DNA of 38,505 nucleotides from DATHGT01 sp035317605 (GCA_035317605.1 DATHGT010000377.1:1-38505), one strand, 5' to 3'. Counted from the stretch's first letter, positions 23,207-31,285 are shown. Notes: generated by a model not told the origin, from the letters alone. Program-made: numbers and translations.

Positions 23207-25035
23207 CCGAGCGCCCCCACCGGAGTCTCCGCCACGCGCTGGGCCCGGTAGATTCGCGCGTAAACACCGTCGGCGGCCATCAGCTCGGCATGCGTTCCCG
23301 CTTCCTCGATGCGCCCTTCCTTCAGGACCACGACCGCGTCGGCGTGCGGGAACGCCGCCAGACGATGCGAGCACAGGAGGATCGTGACGCGATGCTCGGG
23401 CGGCGCCTCTGGACCGAAGGCCTGGCGCAGCGACGCGACGATCGCCGCTTCGGTGTTGACGTCGACGGCCGAGAACGGGTCGTCGAGCACGAGCAACCCG
23501 GGATAGCTGGGCGCGGCCACCGCGATGGCCCGGGCCAGACCGATCCGCTGCCGCTGTCCACCCGAGATCCGCACGCCGAGCTCGCCGATCTCGGTGTCGA
23601 GGCCGTGGGAAAAGCCGAGCACGTCCTCGTCGAGGGCGGCGAGCCGGATCGCGCGGGCGAGGAACGCGTCGTCTTCGAACGCACCGCCGGGAGCGAGGGC
23701 GACGTTCTCTCGGACCGTGCCAGAAAACAGGAAGGGGTCCTGGGGCAAGTAGCCGATCGATCGCGCGGGAGGTCGGCCGTCGATCAGCACCGCGCCGGAT
23801 TCCAGCGGATAGATGCCGAGGATGGCCCGGGTCAGCGCGCTCTTGCCGGACCCGATCGGGCCGGTGACGCCGACGAGCGCGCCGGCGGGAACGTCGAGAT
23901 CCAGGCGATCCAAGGCCGGCGCCGGGGCACCCGGGTAACGAAACGTCACCTGGCGCAGGGAGAGCGCCGCCGGCCCCGCGCGTCGAGCGGTCGGACTGAT
24001 CATCGGACGATCGACACCCGCCAGATGTCCGGGCCGGAACGAGGCGCGCGACGGCTCGCCGTGAACGGAAAGTGCGGGCGCGAGCAGTGGCCGCAATCGG
24101 GCATACGAGGCGGCGCCGCTCTGTATGGAGTTGACCATCTGCGGGATCCGGTGGCCGCGATTGACGAACCGCAGGAACAGCTCGAGGTACGCCACGAACG
24201 CGCCCACCGTCATGGCGCCCGCGATCACCCGCTCGCTGCCCTGCCAGAGGATCACGAGCACGCCGGCGGTCATCATGGTGGTGTACACGGGCTGAAGGCC
24301 ACCCTTGAGCCGGAACACGCCCAGATTGCGCTCGGCAAATCGATGCGAGAGGCCGGCGACCCGTTCCACCGAGGCGCTCGCGCGCCCGAACAGGCGCAGC
24401 ACCCGGACTCCGGCCAGATGCTCCTGAAGGGCCGAGGTGAGATCGGCGTTCGCTTCTCGCGTGGCGGTGGTCCGGCCGGCCACCCAGCGGCCGGTGGCGT
24501 GGGCGAGGATCATCGCGCACGGCACCGGGAGCAGGGCCAGCAGCGTGAGCCTCGCATCGAAGATCAGCATGGCGACCACGAAGGAGAGCGAGAAGAGCAC
24601 GGTGTCCCAGGTCTCGATGGTGAACTCGCGCACGCCGACGCCGAGGACCTCGACGTCGCCCACGATGCGCGCCATCAGATCGCCGACGGGCGTCGTGTTG
24701 AGCCGGGCCATGGGCCACGCGAGCACTCCGCGGAACGCGTCGGCGCGCACGTTCGCGCGAATCCGCGCGTTGGCGGTCATGAGCCACCAGCGCTTGCTGA
24801 TGCGCGGCCCCTCGGTCAGGAGCGTACCGGCGACGAACGCCAGCGCCGCCCAGCCGACGGCGGCGGCGGTGGCATCGCCGCGCTCGAGGGCCAGCGCCCG
24901 ATCGATGGCGCGGCCGAGCAGGATCGCCGGCAGCACGACCGCGGTGTTCATGACGATGCCGGCCACGGAGCCGAGAGCCAGCTGTCCCGCGACCTGCCGA
25001 TAGTACGGACGCATCGCCCACAGGAAACCGATCAT
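23203..25035 (-). CDS. ABC exporter half-transporter, subunit 1 (degenerate Walker B)
   Basis: This 610-residue fused subunit has six membrane helices (about 15-300) and an ATPase domain (about 355-600). Walker A is GPIGSGKS and the signature is consensus ISGGQRQR, but Walker B reads LLVLDDPFSAVD with Asp replacing the catalytic Glu. The H-loop is LLCSHRLAA. The membrane domain has the usual coupling-helix regions. This is the degenerate-site partner typical of heterodimeric exporters such as TM287/288 or BmrCD. ATG 25035 lies 13 bases after the chrA stop, so chrA and the exporter probably share a transcript. Confidence 0.9.
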   Translation of the reverse strand: MIGFLWAMRPYYRQVAGQLALGSVAGIVMNTAVVLPAILLGRAIDRALALERGDATAAAVGWAALAFVAGTLLTEGPRISKRWWLMTANARIRANVRADAFRGVLAWPMARLNTTPVGDLMARIVGDVEVLGVGVREFTIETWDTVLFSLSFVVAMLIFDARLTLLALLPVPCAMILAHATGRWVAGRTTATREANADLTSALQEHLAGVRVLRLFGRASASVERVAGLSHRFAERNLGVFRLKGGLQPVYTTMMTAGVLVILWQGSERVIAGAMTVGAFVAYLELFLRFVNRGHRIPQMVNSIQSGAASYARLRPLLAPALSVHGEPSRASFRPGHLAGVDRPMISPTARRAGPAALSLRQVTFRYPGAPAPALDRLDLDVPAGALVGVTGPIGSGKSALTRAILGIYPLESGAVLIDGRPPARSIGYLPQDPFLFSGTVRENVALAPGGAFEDDAFLARAIRLAALDEDVLGFSHGLDTEIGELGVRISGGQRQRIGLARAIAVAAPSYPGLLVLDDPFSAVDVNTEAAIVASLRQAFGPEAPPEHRVTILLCSHRLAAFPHADAVVVLKEGRIEEAGTHAELMAADGVYARIYRAQRVAETPVGALG

Positions 25036-25048
25036 CGCGCGGCCACGT

Positions 25049-26242
25049 TCAGCGCCTGAACAACGGGAACACGATCAGGCCGACGATACCAGCCGCGACC
25101 ACGAGAATCGGCTCCGGGACCTTGAACCGCCAGAGCACGGCGAGACTGATCAGCGCCACGGCGGCCGTGGGCACGTCGTAAATCGCGCGCCGGGCCAGGA
25201 GGAGGACAGCGCCGGTGATGGCGCCGGTGGCCGCCGAGGTCGCGCCCAGGGCGAATGCCTTCAGCAGGGCGTTGTCGCGATTCCGGCTGAACCACGGCGC
25301 GGGGATGATCGTGAAGAGGTAGACGGGCAGGAAGATGCCGATGGCGGCGGCCACCGCGCCCAGGAACCCGGCGGCCAGGAAGCCGATGAAGACCACGGTG
25401 ATCACGACCGGGCCCGGCGTGATCATCGCCACGGCGACGGCATCGATGAATTGTTGCTCGTTCAGCCAGCCGAATTGCTGGACGACTCCTTGATGGAGAA
25501 ACGGCACGATGGCCAGGCCGCTGCCGAACACGAACGCGCCGGCCTTCGTGAAAAAGACGAGGATCTGGAGCAGCACCTGCTCGCCGCCGATCTTGAGGTT
25601 GACGAACCACCGCTCGATCAGCCAGATGGCCGCGACCACGGTCGCCCCGCCGAAGCCCGCGGCCAGCGCCTGCGCGCGGGTTGGCCGGGCGCGGGCGAAG
25701 AGCGTGACGAGACCGGCGATGACGAAGCACTCGGCCAATTCCGCTTCCGCCCACATGGTCACGAGCACCAGGGCCGCGAATACGGCCCACAGCAACGGAT
25801 CGCGCTTGTTGGTCGAGCGCGCGAGCTTGTAGGCGGCGATGGCGATGATGGCGATCACCGCGGCGCCGATGCCGTAGAAGAGGGCCTGCATCCACCACAG
25901 ACCACCGAAGCGCCGGTAGGCGATCGAGATGGCCATGACCATGAGGAACGACGGCACCACGAAGGCGAGGCCGACCACCGTGGCCCCGAGCACGCCGCGC
26001 TGGAAGTAGCCCAGCGCGATCGCGAGCTGAGCGGCGAGCGGTCCCGGCATGATCTGGGCGAGCGCGACGCCCAGCCGGTACTCGTCCTCGTCGACCCACC
26101 GCCGCCGCTCCACGAGGTCGCGGTGCATGAAGCCGATCAGCGCGACGGGGCCGCCGAAGCCGAAGGTCCCGAGATAGAGGAAGTACCGGACCAGGTCCGA
26201 GAGGCTGGCCCGGGTCGTGGTCGGCGCGGGAGACGGCGCCAT
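25049..26242 (-). CDS. chrA: Chromate transporter ChrA (copy 1)
   Basis: This 397-residue membrane protein is a bidomain (long-chain) CHR transporter. The N-half motif is GTFGFGGPVALIGFM and the C-half repeat KAGAFVFGSGLAIVPFL, and each half has the conserved MPGPLAAQ or TPGPVVIT segment. ChrA expels chromate from the cytoplasm. The open frame runs further upstream, but ATG 26242 is right because homology starts there and GGAGGTG precedes it. It is first in a likely operon with the ABC exporter and divergent from the DUF1080-like/DUF1259 genes; the region between holds an inverted repeat. A second, clearly different ChrA is at 31286-32476. Confidence 0.92.
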   Translation of the reverse strand: MAPSPAPTTTRASLSDLVRYFLYLGTFGFGGPVALIGFMHRDLVERRRWVDEDEYRLGVALAQIMPGPLAAQLAIALGYFQRGVLGATVVGLAFVVPSFLMVMAISIAYRRFGGLWWMQALFYGIGAAVIAIIAIAAYKLARSTNKRDPLLWAVFAALVLVTMWAEAELAECFVIAGLVTLFARARPTRAQALAAGFGGATVVAAIWLIERWFVNLKIGGEQVLLQILVFFTKAGAFVFGSGLAIVPFLHQGVVQQFGWLNEQQFIDAVAVAMITPGPVVITVVFIGFLAAGFLGAVAAAIGIFLPVYLFTIIPAPWFSRNRDNALLKAFALGATSAATGAITGAVLLLARRAIYDVPTAAVALISLAVLWRFKVPEPILVVAAGIVGLIVFPLFRR

Positions 26243-26275
26243 CGACACCTCCACGGAGCAACGTTTGACGCTGAG

Positions 26276-26291
26276 CGTAACATACGTTACG
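26276..26291. promoter_or_regulatory. Inverted repeat between divergent chrA and DUF1080-like genes
   Basis: CGTAACATACGTTACG has 6-bp arms and a 4-bp spacer. On the + strand TTGACG at 26265-26270 lies just before it and TACGTA (26288-26293) overlaps its right arm at 17-bp spacing, a plausible promoter covered by an operator. It sits 34 bases before the ChrA start on the other strand. Confidence 0.5.
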
Positions 26292-26315
26292 TACGGGAAC
26301 GACGAGGAGGCGGGC

Positions 26316-26996
26316 ATGTCGATCGCGCTCTCCCGACGAAGAATTCTGCAAACGGCGCTCGCAACGCTCGGACACGCGGCCGTGAACGGACCAGTCTCCG
26401 TGCTGGCCGCGCCGGTGGAGGTCAAGGTGGCTGACAACGCTCCGATCGAGGCCTTCGACTTCGACGCCAGGGGCATCGACGGCTGGATCACGGTCGACGG
26501 CCAGTGGGCGGTGGAAGAGATGGCCGGGGCGCCCAGCGGCAAGAAGGTCCTCGTGCAGCGCGCCACCAAGAACGCGTTCAACGTCATCGTGGCGCCCCCG
26601 GGCCCGTACCGCGACGTCGACGTGACGGTGAGGTTCAGGCCGATCTCCGGACGCGAGGACGCCTCCGGAGGCGTCGTGGTCCGCTTTGCCGACGGCAAGT
26701 ATTACCTCGTGAGGGCCAACGCGCTCGAGGACAACTTCCGCCTGTACGCCAACGATCGAGGCCGACGGCAGCTCGCGACCGCATCCGTCAAGCCACCGGC
26801 GCTCGGCCAGTGGCACCTGGTGCGCGTGGTCGCGGTCGGCGACCGGCTCCAGGCGTGGCTCGACGGCGCGCTCCTCCTCGATCATCGCGACGCGCGCTTC
26901 CCGGCCGGGCGCGTGGGGCTGTGGACCAAGGCCGATTCCATCACCGCGTTCGACGATCTCACGATCCGCGGCGTGCCCGCGGGAGGTGTCAGATGA
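26316..26996 (+). CDS. Secreted DUF1080/GH16-like jelly-roll protein
   Basis: This 226-residue protein has an export signal with a twin-arginine-like start (SRRRILQTALATLGHAA), cleaved near VSVLAAP. The mature part is a concanavalin-type beta-sandwich: DFDARGIDGWITVDGQWAVEE, VRFRPISGREDASGGVVVRF, LRANAL-type strands, WHLVRVVAVGDRLQAWLDG and GRVGLWTKADSITAFDDLTIRG. This is the pattern of DUF1080 (3-keto-disaccharide hydrolase-like) and related laminin-G-like domains. No catalytic residues can be assigned. GAGGAGG precedes ATG 26316, and the stop overlaps the DUF1259 gene start (ATGA), so they are coupled. The divergent position to chrA suggests common control. Confidence 0.75.
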   Translation: MSIALSRRRILQTALATLGHAAVNGPVSVLAAPVEVKVADNAPIEAFDFDARGIDGWITVDGQWAVEEMAGAPSGKKVLVQRATKNAFNVIVAPPGPYRDVDVTVRFRPISGREDASGGVVVRFADGKYYLVRANALEDNFRLYANDRGRRQLATASVKPPALGQWHLVRVVAVGDRLQAWLDGALLLDHRDARFPAGRVGLWTKADSITAFDDLTIRGVPAGGVR

Positions 26997-27889
26997 AGAC
27001 GTGCTTCGCCATCGTCGCGTTGGGAGTCATCGTGATGCTCGGAACGCCCGCGCTCGCGCAGGCCGCGGACGCGGACTGGAAGGCCGTCGAGCAGGCGCTG
27101 GGCAAGTCCGGACAGATGCAGCCCGGCGACGTGTTCCGGATCGGCATGCCGCGCACGGACCTCAGCGTCACCGTGAAGGGCGTGGCCGTGAAGGCCGGCT
27201 TCGCCCTCGGCTCGTACGCGGCGTTCAAGCAGGTCGGCGACCACGCGATGGTCATGGGCGACCTCGTGCTGCTCGACGGGGAGATCCCCGCGGTGATGTC
27301 CGGTCTCTTCGCGGGTGGTCTCGAGGTCACGGCCGTGCACAACCACCTGAACGAGATGTCGCCCCACGTGATGTACATGCACTACGCCGGACACGGCGAC
27401 GCGGTGCAGTTGGCGCGCGCGCTTCGCCAGGCCCTGGCCGCGAGCGGGACTCCGCTCGGCGGGACGGCGCCCGCGCCGGTGCCGGTCGCGGGACCGACGC
27501 TCGACACGAAGGCGATCGAAGGGGCGCTCGGGCGCTCGGGCCGGGACATCGGAGGGGGCGTGTTCCAGGTCACGGTGCCGCGCGCGGAAGCGATCACCGA
27601 GATGGGACAGCCGTTGCTCCCCGGCATGGGCGTGGTCACCGTGATGAACTTCCAGCCGACCAGCGACGGCAAGGCCGCGATCACCGGCGACTTCGTGCTG
27701 ATCGACAAGGAGGTGAACGCGGTCGCCCGGACCCTTCGCCAGCACGGTGTCGACGTGACCGCGCTCCACAATCACGCGCTGATGGACACGCCGCGGCTGT
27801 TCTACATGCATTTCTGGGCCAACGACGACCCGACGAAGCTCGCCGGCGCCCTCAAGCTCGCGCTCGACCAGACCAACAGCCGCAAGTAG
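26993..27889 (+). CDS. DUF1259 (LppY/LpqO-like) secreted protein, two repeats
   Basis: This 298-residue protein with a signal peptide (MKTCFAIVALGVIVMLGTPALAQA region) has two similar DUF1259 halves, about 28-150 and 170-298. Each half has a G-x-V/M-x-G-D-F/L-V-L-x-D-x-E strand pair and a His cluster: HNH at 116-118 with His125, His130 and His134 in the first, HNH at 259-261 with His273 in the second. A metal or oxyanion binding role is suggested by these residues but not known. The start overlaps the preceding stop (ATGA). A 15-bp perfect hairpin follows the stop. The link to chromate resistance is from position only. Confidence 0.82.
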   Translation: MKTCFAIVALGVIVMLGTPALAQAADADWKAVEQALGKSGQMQPGDVFRIGMPRTDLSVTVKGVAVKAGFALGSYAAFKQVGDHAMVMGDLVLLDGEIPAVMSGLFAGGLEVTAVHNHLNEMSPHVMYMHYAGHGDAVQLARALRQALAASGTPLGGTAPAPVPVAGPTLDTKAIEGALGRSGRDIGGGVFQVTVPRAEAITEMGQPLLPGMGVVTVMNFQPTSDGKAAITGDFVLIDKEVNAVARTLRQHGVDVTALHNHALMDTPRLFYMHFWANDDPTKLAGALKLALDQTNSRK

Positions 27890-27931
27890 CGTCGCGCTGG
27901 CGCCGCGGCAGTGCGGGCACGCGCTCACGGA

Positions 27932-27967
27932 GAGATCGTGACGTGGCGTCGTCCACGTCACGATCTC
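27932..27967. terminator. Long perfect hairpin between convergent genes
   Basis: GAGATCGTGACGTGG at 27932-27946 and its exact complement at 27953-27967 form a 15-bp stem with a 6-base loop (CGTCGT). It lies between the DUF1259 stop and the MATE gene end and includes the last codons and stop of MATE. No T-run flanks it, so it would act as a bidirectional barrier or mRNA 3' stabiliser rather than a classical intrinsic terminator. Confidence 0.6.
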
Positions 27968-29427
27968 ACGTCCGGCTGTCGTCTCCAGGCGCCGGAGCGA
28001 AACGCGATCGCCACGGTCGCGCCGTAGACGAGCAGTCCCGCGGCGGCCACGACGGCCAGGCCCGCGAGTCCGGCGTCCGTCGCGTGAATCACCACCGCGC
28101 CGCCTCCCACGACGACCGCCGTCCGGCTCAGGTTGGCGACCAGCGGCCACAGTGGTCGGCCCGCAGCCTGAAATGCGGAGGAGAGCGCGTAGCCGAGCCC
28201 GAGGAACGGATAGGCCAGGCCGACGATGCAGAGGTAGCTCGCGGCCTCGTGATGGACCTCCGGCGTTGCGCTGAACAGCGCGGTCCACGCCCCCGGCTGC
28301 ATCACGGCCAGCAGCCCGATCGCGCCGGTGACGCTCGCCGCGAGCGAGGCCCCGATCCACGTGATCCGCAGGGCCCGAGACCATTGACCGGCGCCGATGT
28401 TCGTGCCGACGAGCGCGAGCAGTCCGGCTCCGAACCCGAAGGTCAGCGGGACCTGGAGGTACTCGAGTCGTACCGCCGCGCCGAAGCCGGCGAGCACGGT
28501 GGGACCGAGCGAGCCGACGAATCCCGTGAGGATGGCGAGGGTCAGGTTGTTCAGGATGGGCTGCAGGGAAGCGGGGATGCCGACGCGCAGGATCTCGACG
28601 AACAACCGGCCCTCCAGGCGCAGGCTGCGAAGCGAGAGTGTGACGCCGGCCCGCCCGGTCACGAGGTACGAGGCGAGCACGATCACGGACAGCGCGAGCG
28701 ACAGCACGGTCGCGATGCCGGCTCCCGCGATTCCCAGCGCGGGGAAGGGTCCGAGGCCGAAGACCAGCAGCGGGACCAGCATCACATGTACGGCCTCGGC
28801 ACCCAGGTAGAGGAAGGCGAGCATGGTCGGCTGTCCGGCCCCACGCAGCACGCTCGTCAGCGCGCCGAGCACCCAGTAGACGAGGGCACCCGAGAAGATC
28901 ACGTTCGAGTACGCGACCGCCGCATCCAGCGTCGGACCGCGGCCGCCCATGAGCGCGTACACCGCCGGCCCGCCGAGGACGAGAACCGAGCTGAAGAGGG
29001 CGGCCATCCCGGCGGCGAGGACGAGCGCATGGACGACGAGCGCGGACGCGTCCTCGCGGCGACCCGCACCGATCGCGCGGGCGACGGCGGACGCGATCGC
29101 GCTGCCCATGCTGCCGTTGGCCATCTGCTGCATCAGCATCATGAGCGGGAACACCAGCGACAGTCCCGCCAGCGCGGTCGAGCCCAGCCGGCCCACGAAG
29201 TGCGCATCGACGCTCGCGGTCACGGCGATCACGACGACGTTGACCACCACGTTCGGCGCCGCCAGCCGCAGCAGCGTCGAGACGATGGGACCCTCGAGCA
29301 GCAAGCGGCGACGCGCGGCGGCGCGCGCGTTGACGGGCGGCGCCGGTGCGCGGTCGGTCGCGCGCCCGCTGCCGGCGGGCCGGGTCGCCGGCGTCGGCGT
29401 CGGTTCAGCGATCGTCGCCGGCGTCAT
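27958..29427 (-). CDS. MATE-family efflux transporter
   Basis: This 489-residue membrane protein has about 12 hydrophobic segments in two homologous halves, after a cytoplasmic Pro/Ala/Arg-rich N-terminal extension of ~45 residues. MATE hallmarks include LLRLAAPNVVVNVVVIAVTASVDAHFVGRLGSTALAGLSL at the start of the first half by pattern, LRGAGQPTM, and GIPASLQPILNN in the second half. It would export cationic drugs or other toxic compounds by Na+ or H+ antiport. ATG 29427 overlaps the stop of the 68-residue gene (ATGA); the frame is open to 29508 but only as shadow of that gene. It is the last gene of the lipoprotein operon. Confidence 0.9.
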   Translation of the reverse strand: MTPATIAEPTPTPATRPAGSGRATDRAPAPPVNARAAARRRLLLEGPIVSTLLRLAAPNVVVNVVVIAVTASVDAHFVGRLGSTALAGLSLVFPLMMLMQQMANGSMGSAIASAVARAIGAGRREDASALVVHALVLAAGMAALFSSVLVLGGPAVYALMGGRGPTLDAAVAYSNVIFSGALVYWVLGALTSVLRGAGQPTMLAFLYLGAEAVHVMLVPLLVFGLGPFPALGIAGAGIATVLSLALSVIVLASYLVTGRAGVTLSLRSLRLEGRLFVEILRVGIPASLQPILNNLTLAILTGFVGSLGPTVLAGFGAAVRLEYLQVPLTFGFGAGLLALVGTNIGAGQWSRALRITWIGASLAASVTGAIGLLAVMQPGAWTALFSATPEVHHEAASYLCIVGLAYPFLGLGYALSSAFQAAGRPLWPLVANLSRTAVVVGGGAVVIHATDAGLAGLAVVAAAGLLVYGATVAIAFRSGAWRRQPDVRS

Positions 29428-29630
29428 CGGACGGCCACCCGTTCGGCCGGACGCCGAGGCCAGGCCGCGGCGGCGCTCCGGACGAGCCGCTGGACTACGG
29501 CTGGCCACCGACGTCGTCGCGGGCGTGACGACTGCGCGAGCCGCACCGCGTGACGCAGGGCGGCCGTCCGGTCAGACTGCGCGATCTGCTGACGAATCAA
29601 GGTCTCCTGAACGTAGGCATCCATCCACAT
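29424..29630 (-). CDS. 68-residue basic protein coupled to the MATE gene
   Basis: This small protein of unknown function has an acidic/polar helix (MDAYVQETLIRQQIAQSD), a second helix and a very Arg-rich C-terminus. AAAGGAG seven bases before the ATG is a strong ribosome-binding site, and its TGA overlaps the MATE ATG, so translation of MATE depends on it. No membrane segment is visible. It could regulate or assist the transporter, or simply carry the ribosome-binding site; no family is recognised. Confidence 0.65.
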   Translation of the reverse strand: MWMDAYVQETLIRQQIAQSDRTAALRHAVRLAQSSRPRRRRWPAVVQRLVRSAAAAWPRRPAERVAVR

Positions 29631-29668
29631 TGCAGGGCTCCTTTCAGGTGATACACAGGACATCGGGC

Positions 29669-30178
29669 TCACCGGCGGCTCGTGAGCGTCACGTCGCCGG
29701 ACGCTTCGTTGACCACCACGCGAACGGCGAGCGGCGTGAAGCGCTCGGCGTCCGTGCCGGCGCGGGGCGCGCCGCGAACCTCGACATAGTTGAGGGCGAG
29801 GTCGAAGACGGTCGTGAGCTCGCCGCTCGCGGTGGCGCGCTGGCGAGCCCAGCCGCCGGCCACGTAGGTCATCGGGACCTGTCCGGGCTTGCCCCACTCG
29901 ACGAAGCCGCGGGCCTGACCCTCACCCGCGGCCATGTCGACGAGGAGCGCGGCGCGCCGGGCCCGCGCGTCGACGCCGGGGCCATCCGCGAACGTCAGCT
30001 TGTAGGCGCCGACGCGATAGGGAACGGCGCCGTGGCCCACCAGGTCGGTGCCCTGGACGCGGCGGCCGCCGAGCGGCGGCGACTCCACACCCGCGGGCGA
30101 TCCGCAGGCGACGGCGAGCAGGGACAGACCAACCAGGAATGTCCGGGTGACCCGAATCGGGGTGAGTGCGTGCGGCAT
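29669..30178 (-). CDS. Uncharacterised lipoprotein
   Basis: This 169-residue protein has a signal sequence and lipobox (LSLLAVACGS), so it is probably anchored in the outer leaflet of a membrane. The mature part is mainly beta-strand (VPYRVGAYKLTF, ALLVDMAAGEG, GFVEWGKPGQVPMTYVAGGW, VFDLALNYVEV, VRVVVNEASGDVTLTSRR) and matches no family I can name. The frame is open to 30256, but ATG 30178 gives a proper signal peptide. It is the first gene of the operon with the 68-residue protein and MATE, behind a promoter overlapped by a perfect inverted repeat. Confidence 0.75.
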   Translation of the reverse strand: MPHALTPIRVTRTFLVGLSLLAVACGSPAGVESPPLGGRRVQGTDLVGHGAVPYRVGAYKLTFADGPGVDARARRAALLVDMAAGEGQARGFVEWGKPGQVPMTYVAGGWARQRATASGELTTVFDLALNYVEVRGAPRAGTDAERFTPLAVRVVVNEASGDVTLTSRR

Positions 30179-30217
30179 GACTGGTGTCCTCTCTTCCATG
30201 TGCGTTTTATGTTTCGT

Positions 30218-30237
30218 GATGCAACATAAGTTGCATC
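30218..30237. promoter_or_regulatory. Perfect 8-4-8 inverted repeat, probable operator
   Basis: GATGCAACATAAGTTGCATC is a perfect inverted repeat with 8-bp arms. On the - strand TTGACA (30256-30251) lies 13 bases upstream, so the repeat covers the expected -10 and start region of the lipoprotein/MATE operon, where a repressor would block transcription. It also lies in the shared control region with chrB. Confidence 0.65.
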
Positions 30238-30300
30238 TCGGCGCCTTCGCTGTCAAGCGAATTTCTCGGCGCCCCCCAAAACGGCCCCTGATTTTGGGTC

Positions 30301-30329
30301 TTGACAGGATTGAGAAACTACTGTTTCAT
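30301..30329 (+). promoter_or_regulatory. chrB promoter with an internal inverted repeat
   Basis: A perfect TTGACA at 30301-30306 is followed at 17 bases by TTTCAT (30324-30329), a weak -10. Between and overlapping them is GAAACTACTGTTTC (30314-30327), an inverted repeat with 5-bp arms that could be an operator, possibly for ChrB itself. Just upstream CCCAAAA/TTTTGGG (30275-30298) forms another dyad. Confidence 0.5.
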
Positions 30330-30337
30330 TCAGGAAC

Positions 30338-31285
30338 ATGAGCCCCACACTCCTGCTCCTGCTGGTCGGCTTGCCCCCCACCCCCTCGAGCCTGCGGGTG
30401 CGCGTGTGGCGGCGGCTGCGCGCGCTGGGGGCGGTGCCGCTCAAGCGCTCGGCCTACCTGCTGCCCGACACGCCCGAGCGCTACGAGGACTTCCAGTGGC
30501 TCGCCCAGGAGATCCAGCGCGACGGTGGGGAGGCGACGCTGATCCGGGTTCAGCAGATCGAAAACGTCTCGTCAGAGGACGTGACGCGGCTGTTCCACGA
30601 GCCGCGGGACCTGGACTACCGGCAGCTCGCCGCGCGCTATCGCAAGGTGCTCCAGGGCCTCGATCAGAAGTCGGCGTCGAAGCGGGCGCGCGCGCAGGGA
30701 GAGCTGGCGCGCCTGGCCAAGGATCATCAACGCATTCGCGAGGTCGATTTCTTCGACGCACCCGTCGGCGCCGAAGTGCGACGTCTGGAGGAGGTCATCG
30801 CCATGCGCACGCGCCGCCCGGAATCGCCGCGACCCCAGCCGCGGCCGACCCTCGATCTCAGCGCGCTTCGCGGCCGGCGCTGGGTCACCCGCCCGCGTCC
30901 CCACATCGATCGCGTGGCCTCGGCCTGGCTCATCAAGCGCTTCATCGACGCCGACGCCGAGTTCGTGTTCGCACCGCCGGCGGAGTTCCCCCAGGACGCG
31001 ATCCCCTTCGACGCCCCCGGCGTGGAGCTCAGTCATCGGGGCGAGGACTGCACGTTCGAGACGCTGGTCAAGCAGGCGCGGCTGCGCGACCGCCGGCTCG
31101 CCCGGCTGGCCGAGGTCGTCCACGAGGCCGACCTGCGCGACGGCAAGTATCCCCACGAGGAAGCGCGCGGGATCGACGTCGCCATCCGCGCCTTGCTCGC
31201 CGCCTCCCCCGACGATCACCAGGTGCTCGCGCAGGGCATGGCCCTGGTGGAGGGTCTCTACGTCACCACCCCGAGGAGGAGCTAG
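30338..31285 (+). CDS. chrB: Chromate resistance regulator ChrB
   Basis: This 315-residue protein has both ChrB domains. The N-terminal domain (about 1-150: LLLLVGLPPTPSSLRVRVWRRLRALGAVPLKRSAYLLP, EEIQRDGGEATLI pattern) resembles PaaX/ChrB N-terminal regulators. The C-terminal domain (about 175-310) begins RWVTRPRPHIDRVASAWLIKRFID and contains GVELSHRGEDCTFETLV and EVVHEADLRDGKY. ChrB proteins act as chromate-sensing regulators of chr operons. It is first in the operon and its TAG abuts the chrA ATG. A second copy of the C-terminal domain occurs in the fusion protein two genes downstream. Confidence 0.88.
   Translation: MSPTLLLLLVGLPPTPSSLRVRVWRRLRALGAVPLKRSAYLLPDTPERYEDFQWLAQEIQRDGGEATLIRVQQIENVSSEDVTRLFHEPRDLDYRQLAARYRKVLQGLDQKSASKRARAQGELARLAKDHQRIREVDFFDAPVGAEVRRLEEVIAMRTRRPESPRPQPRPTLDLSALRGRRWVTRPRPHIDRVASAWLIKRFIDADAEFVFAPPAEFPQDAIPFDAPGVELSHRGEDCTFETLVKQARLRDRRLARLAEVVHEADLRDGKYPHEEARGIDVAIRALLAASPDDHQVLAQGMALVEGLYVTTPRRS

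Noticed and set aside
21401..25021. A 1206-codon open frame on the - strand
   Set aside because: Only the part from 23206 down is ABC exporter subunit 2. The upstream part is an Arg/Ala/Gly-rich out-of-frame reading of subunit 1, as expected in GC-rich DNA.
26504..26992. An N-terminal extension of the DUF1259 protein
   Set aside because: It overlaps the DUF1080-like gene out of frame and is low complexity; ATG 26993 gives a proper signal peptide.
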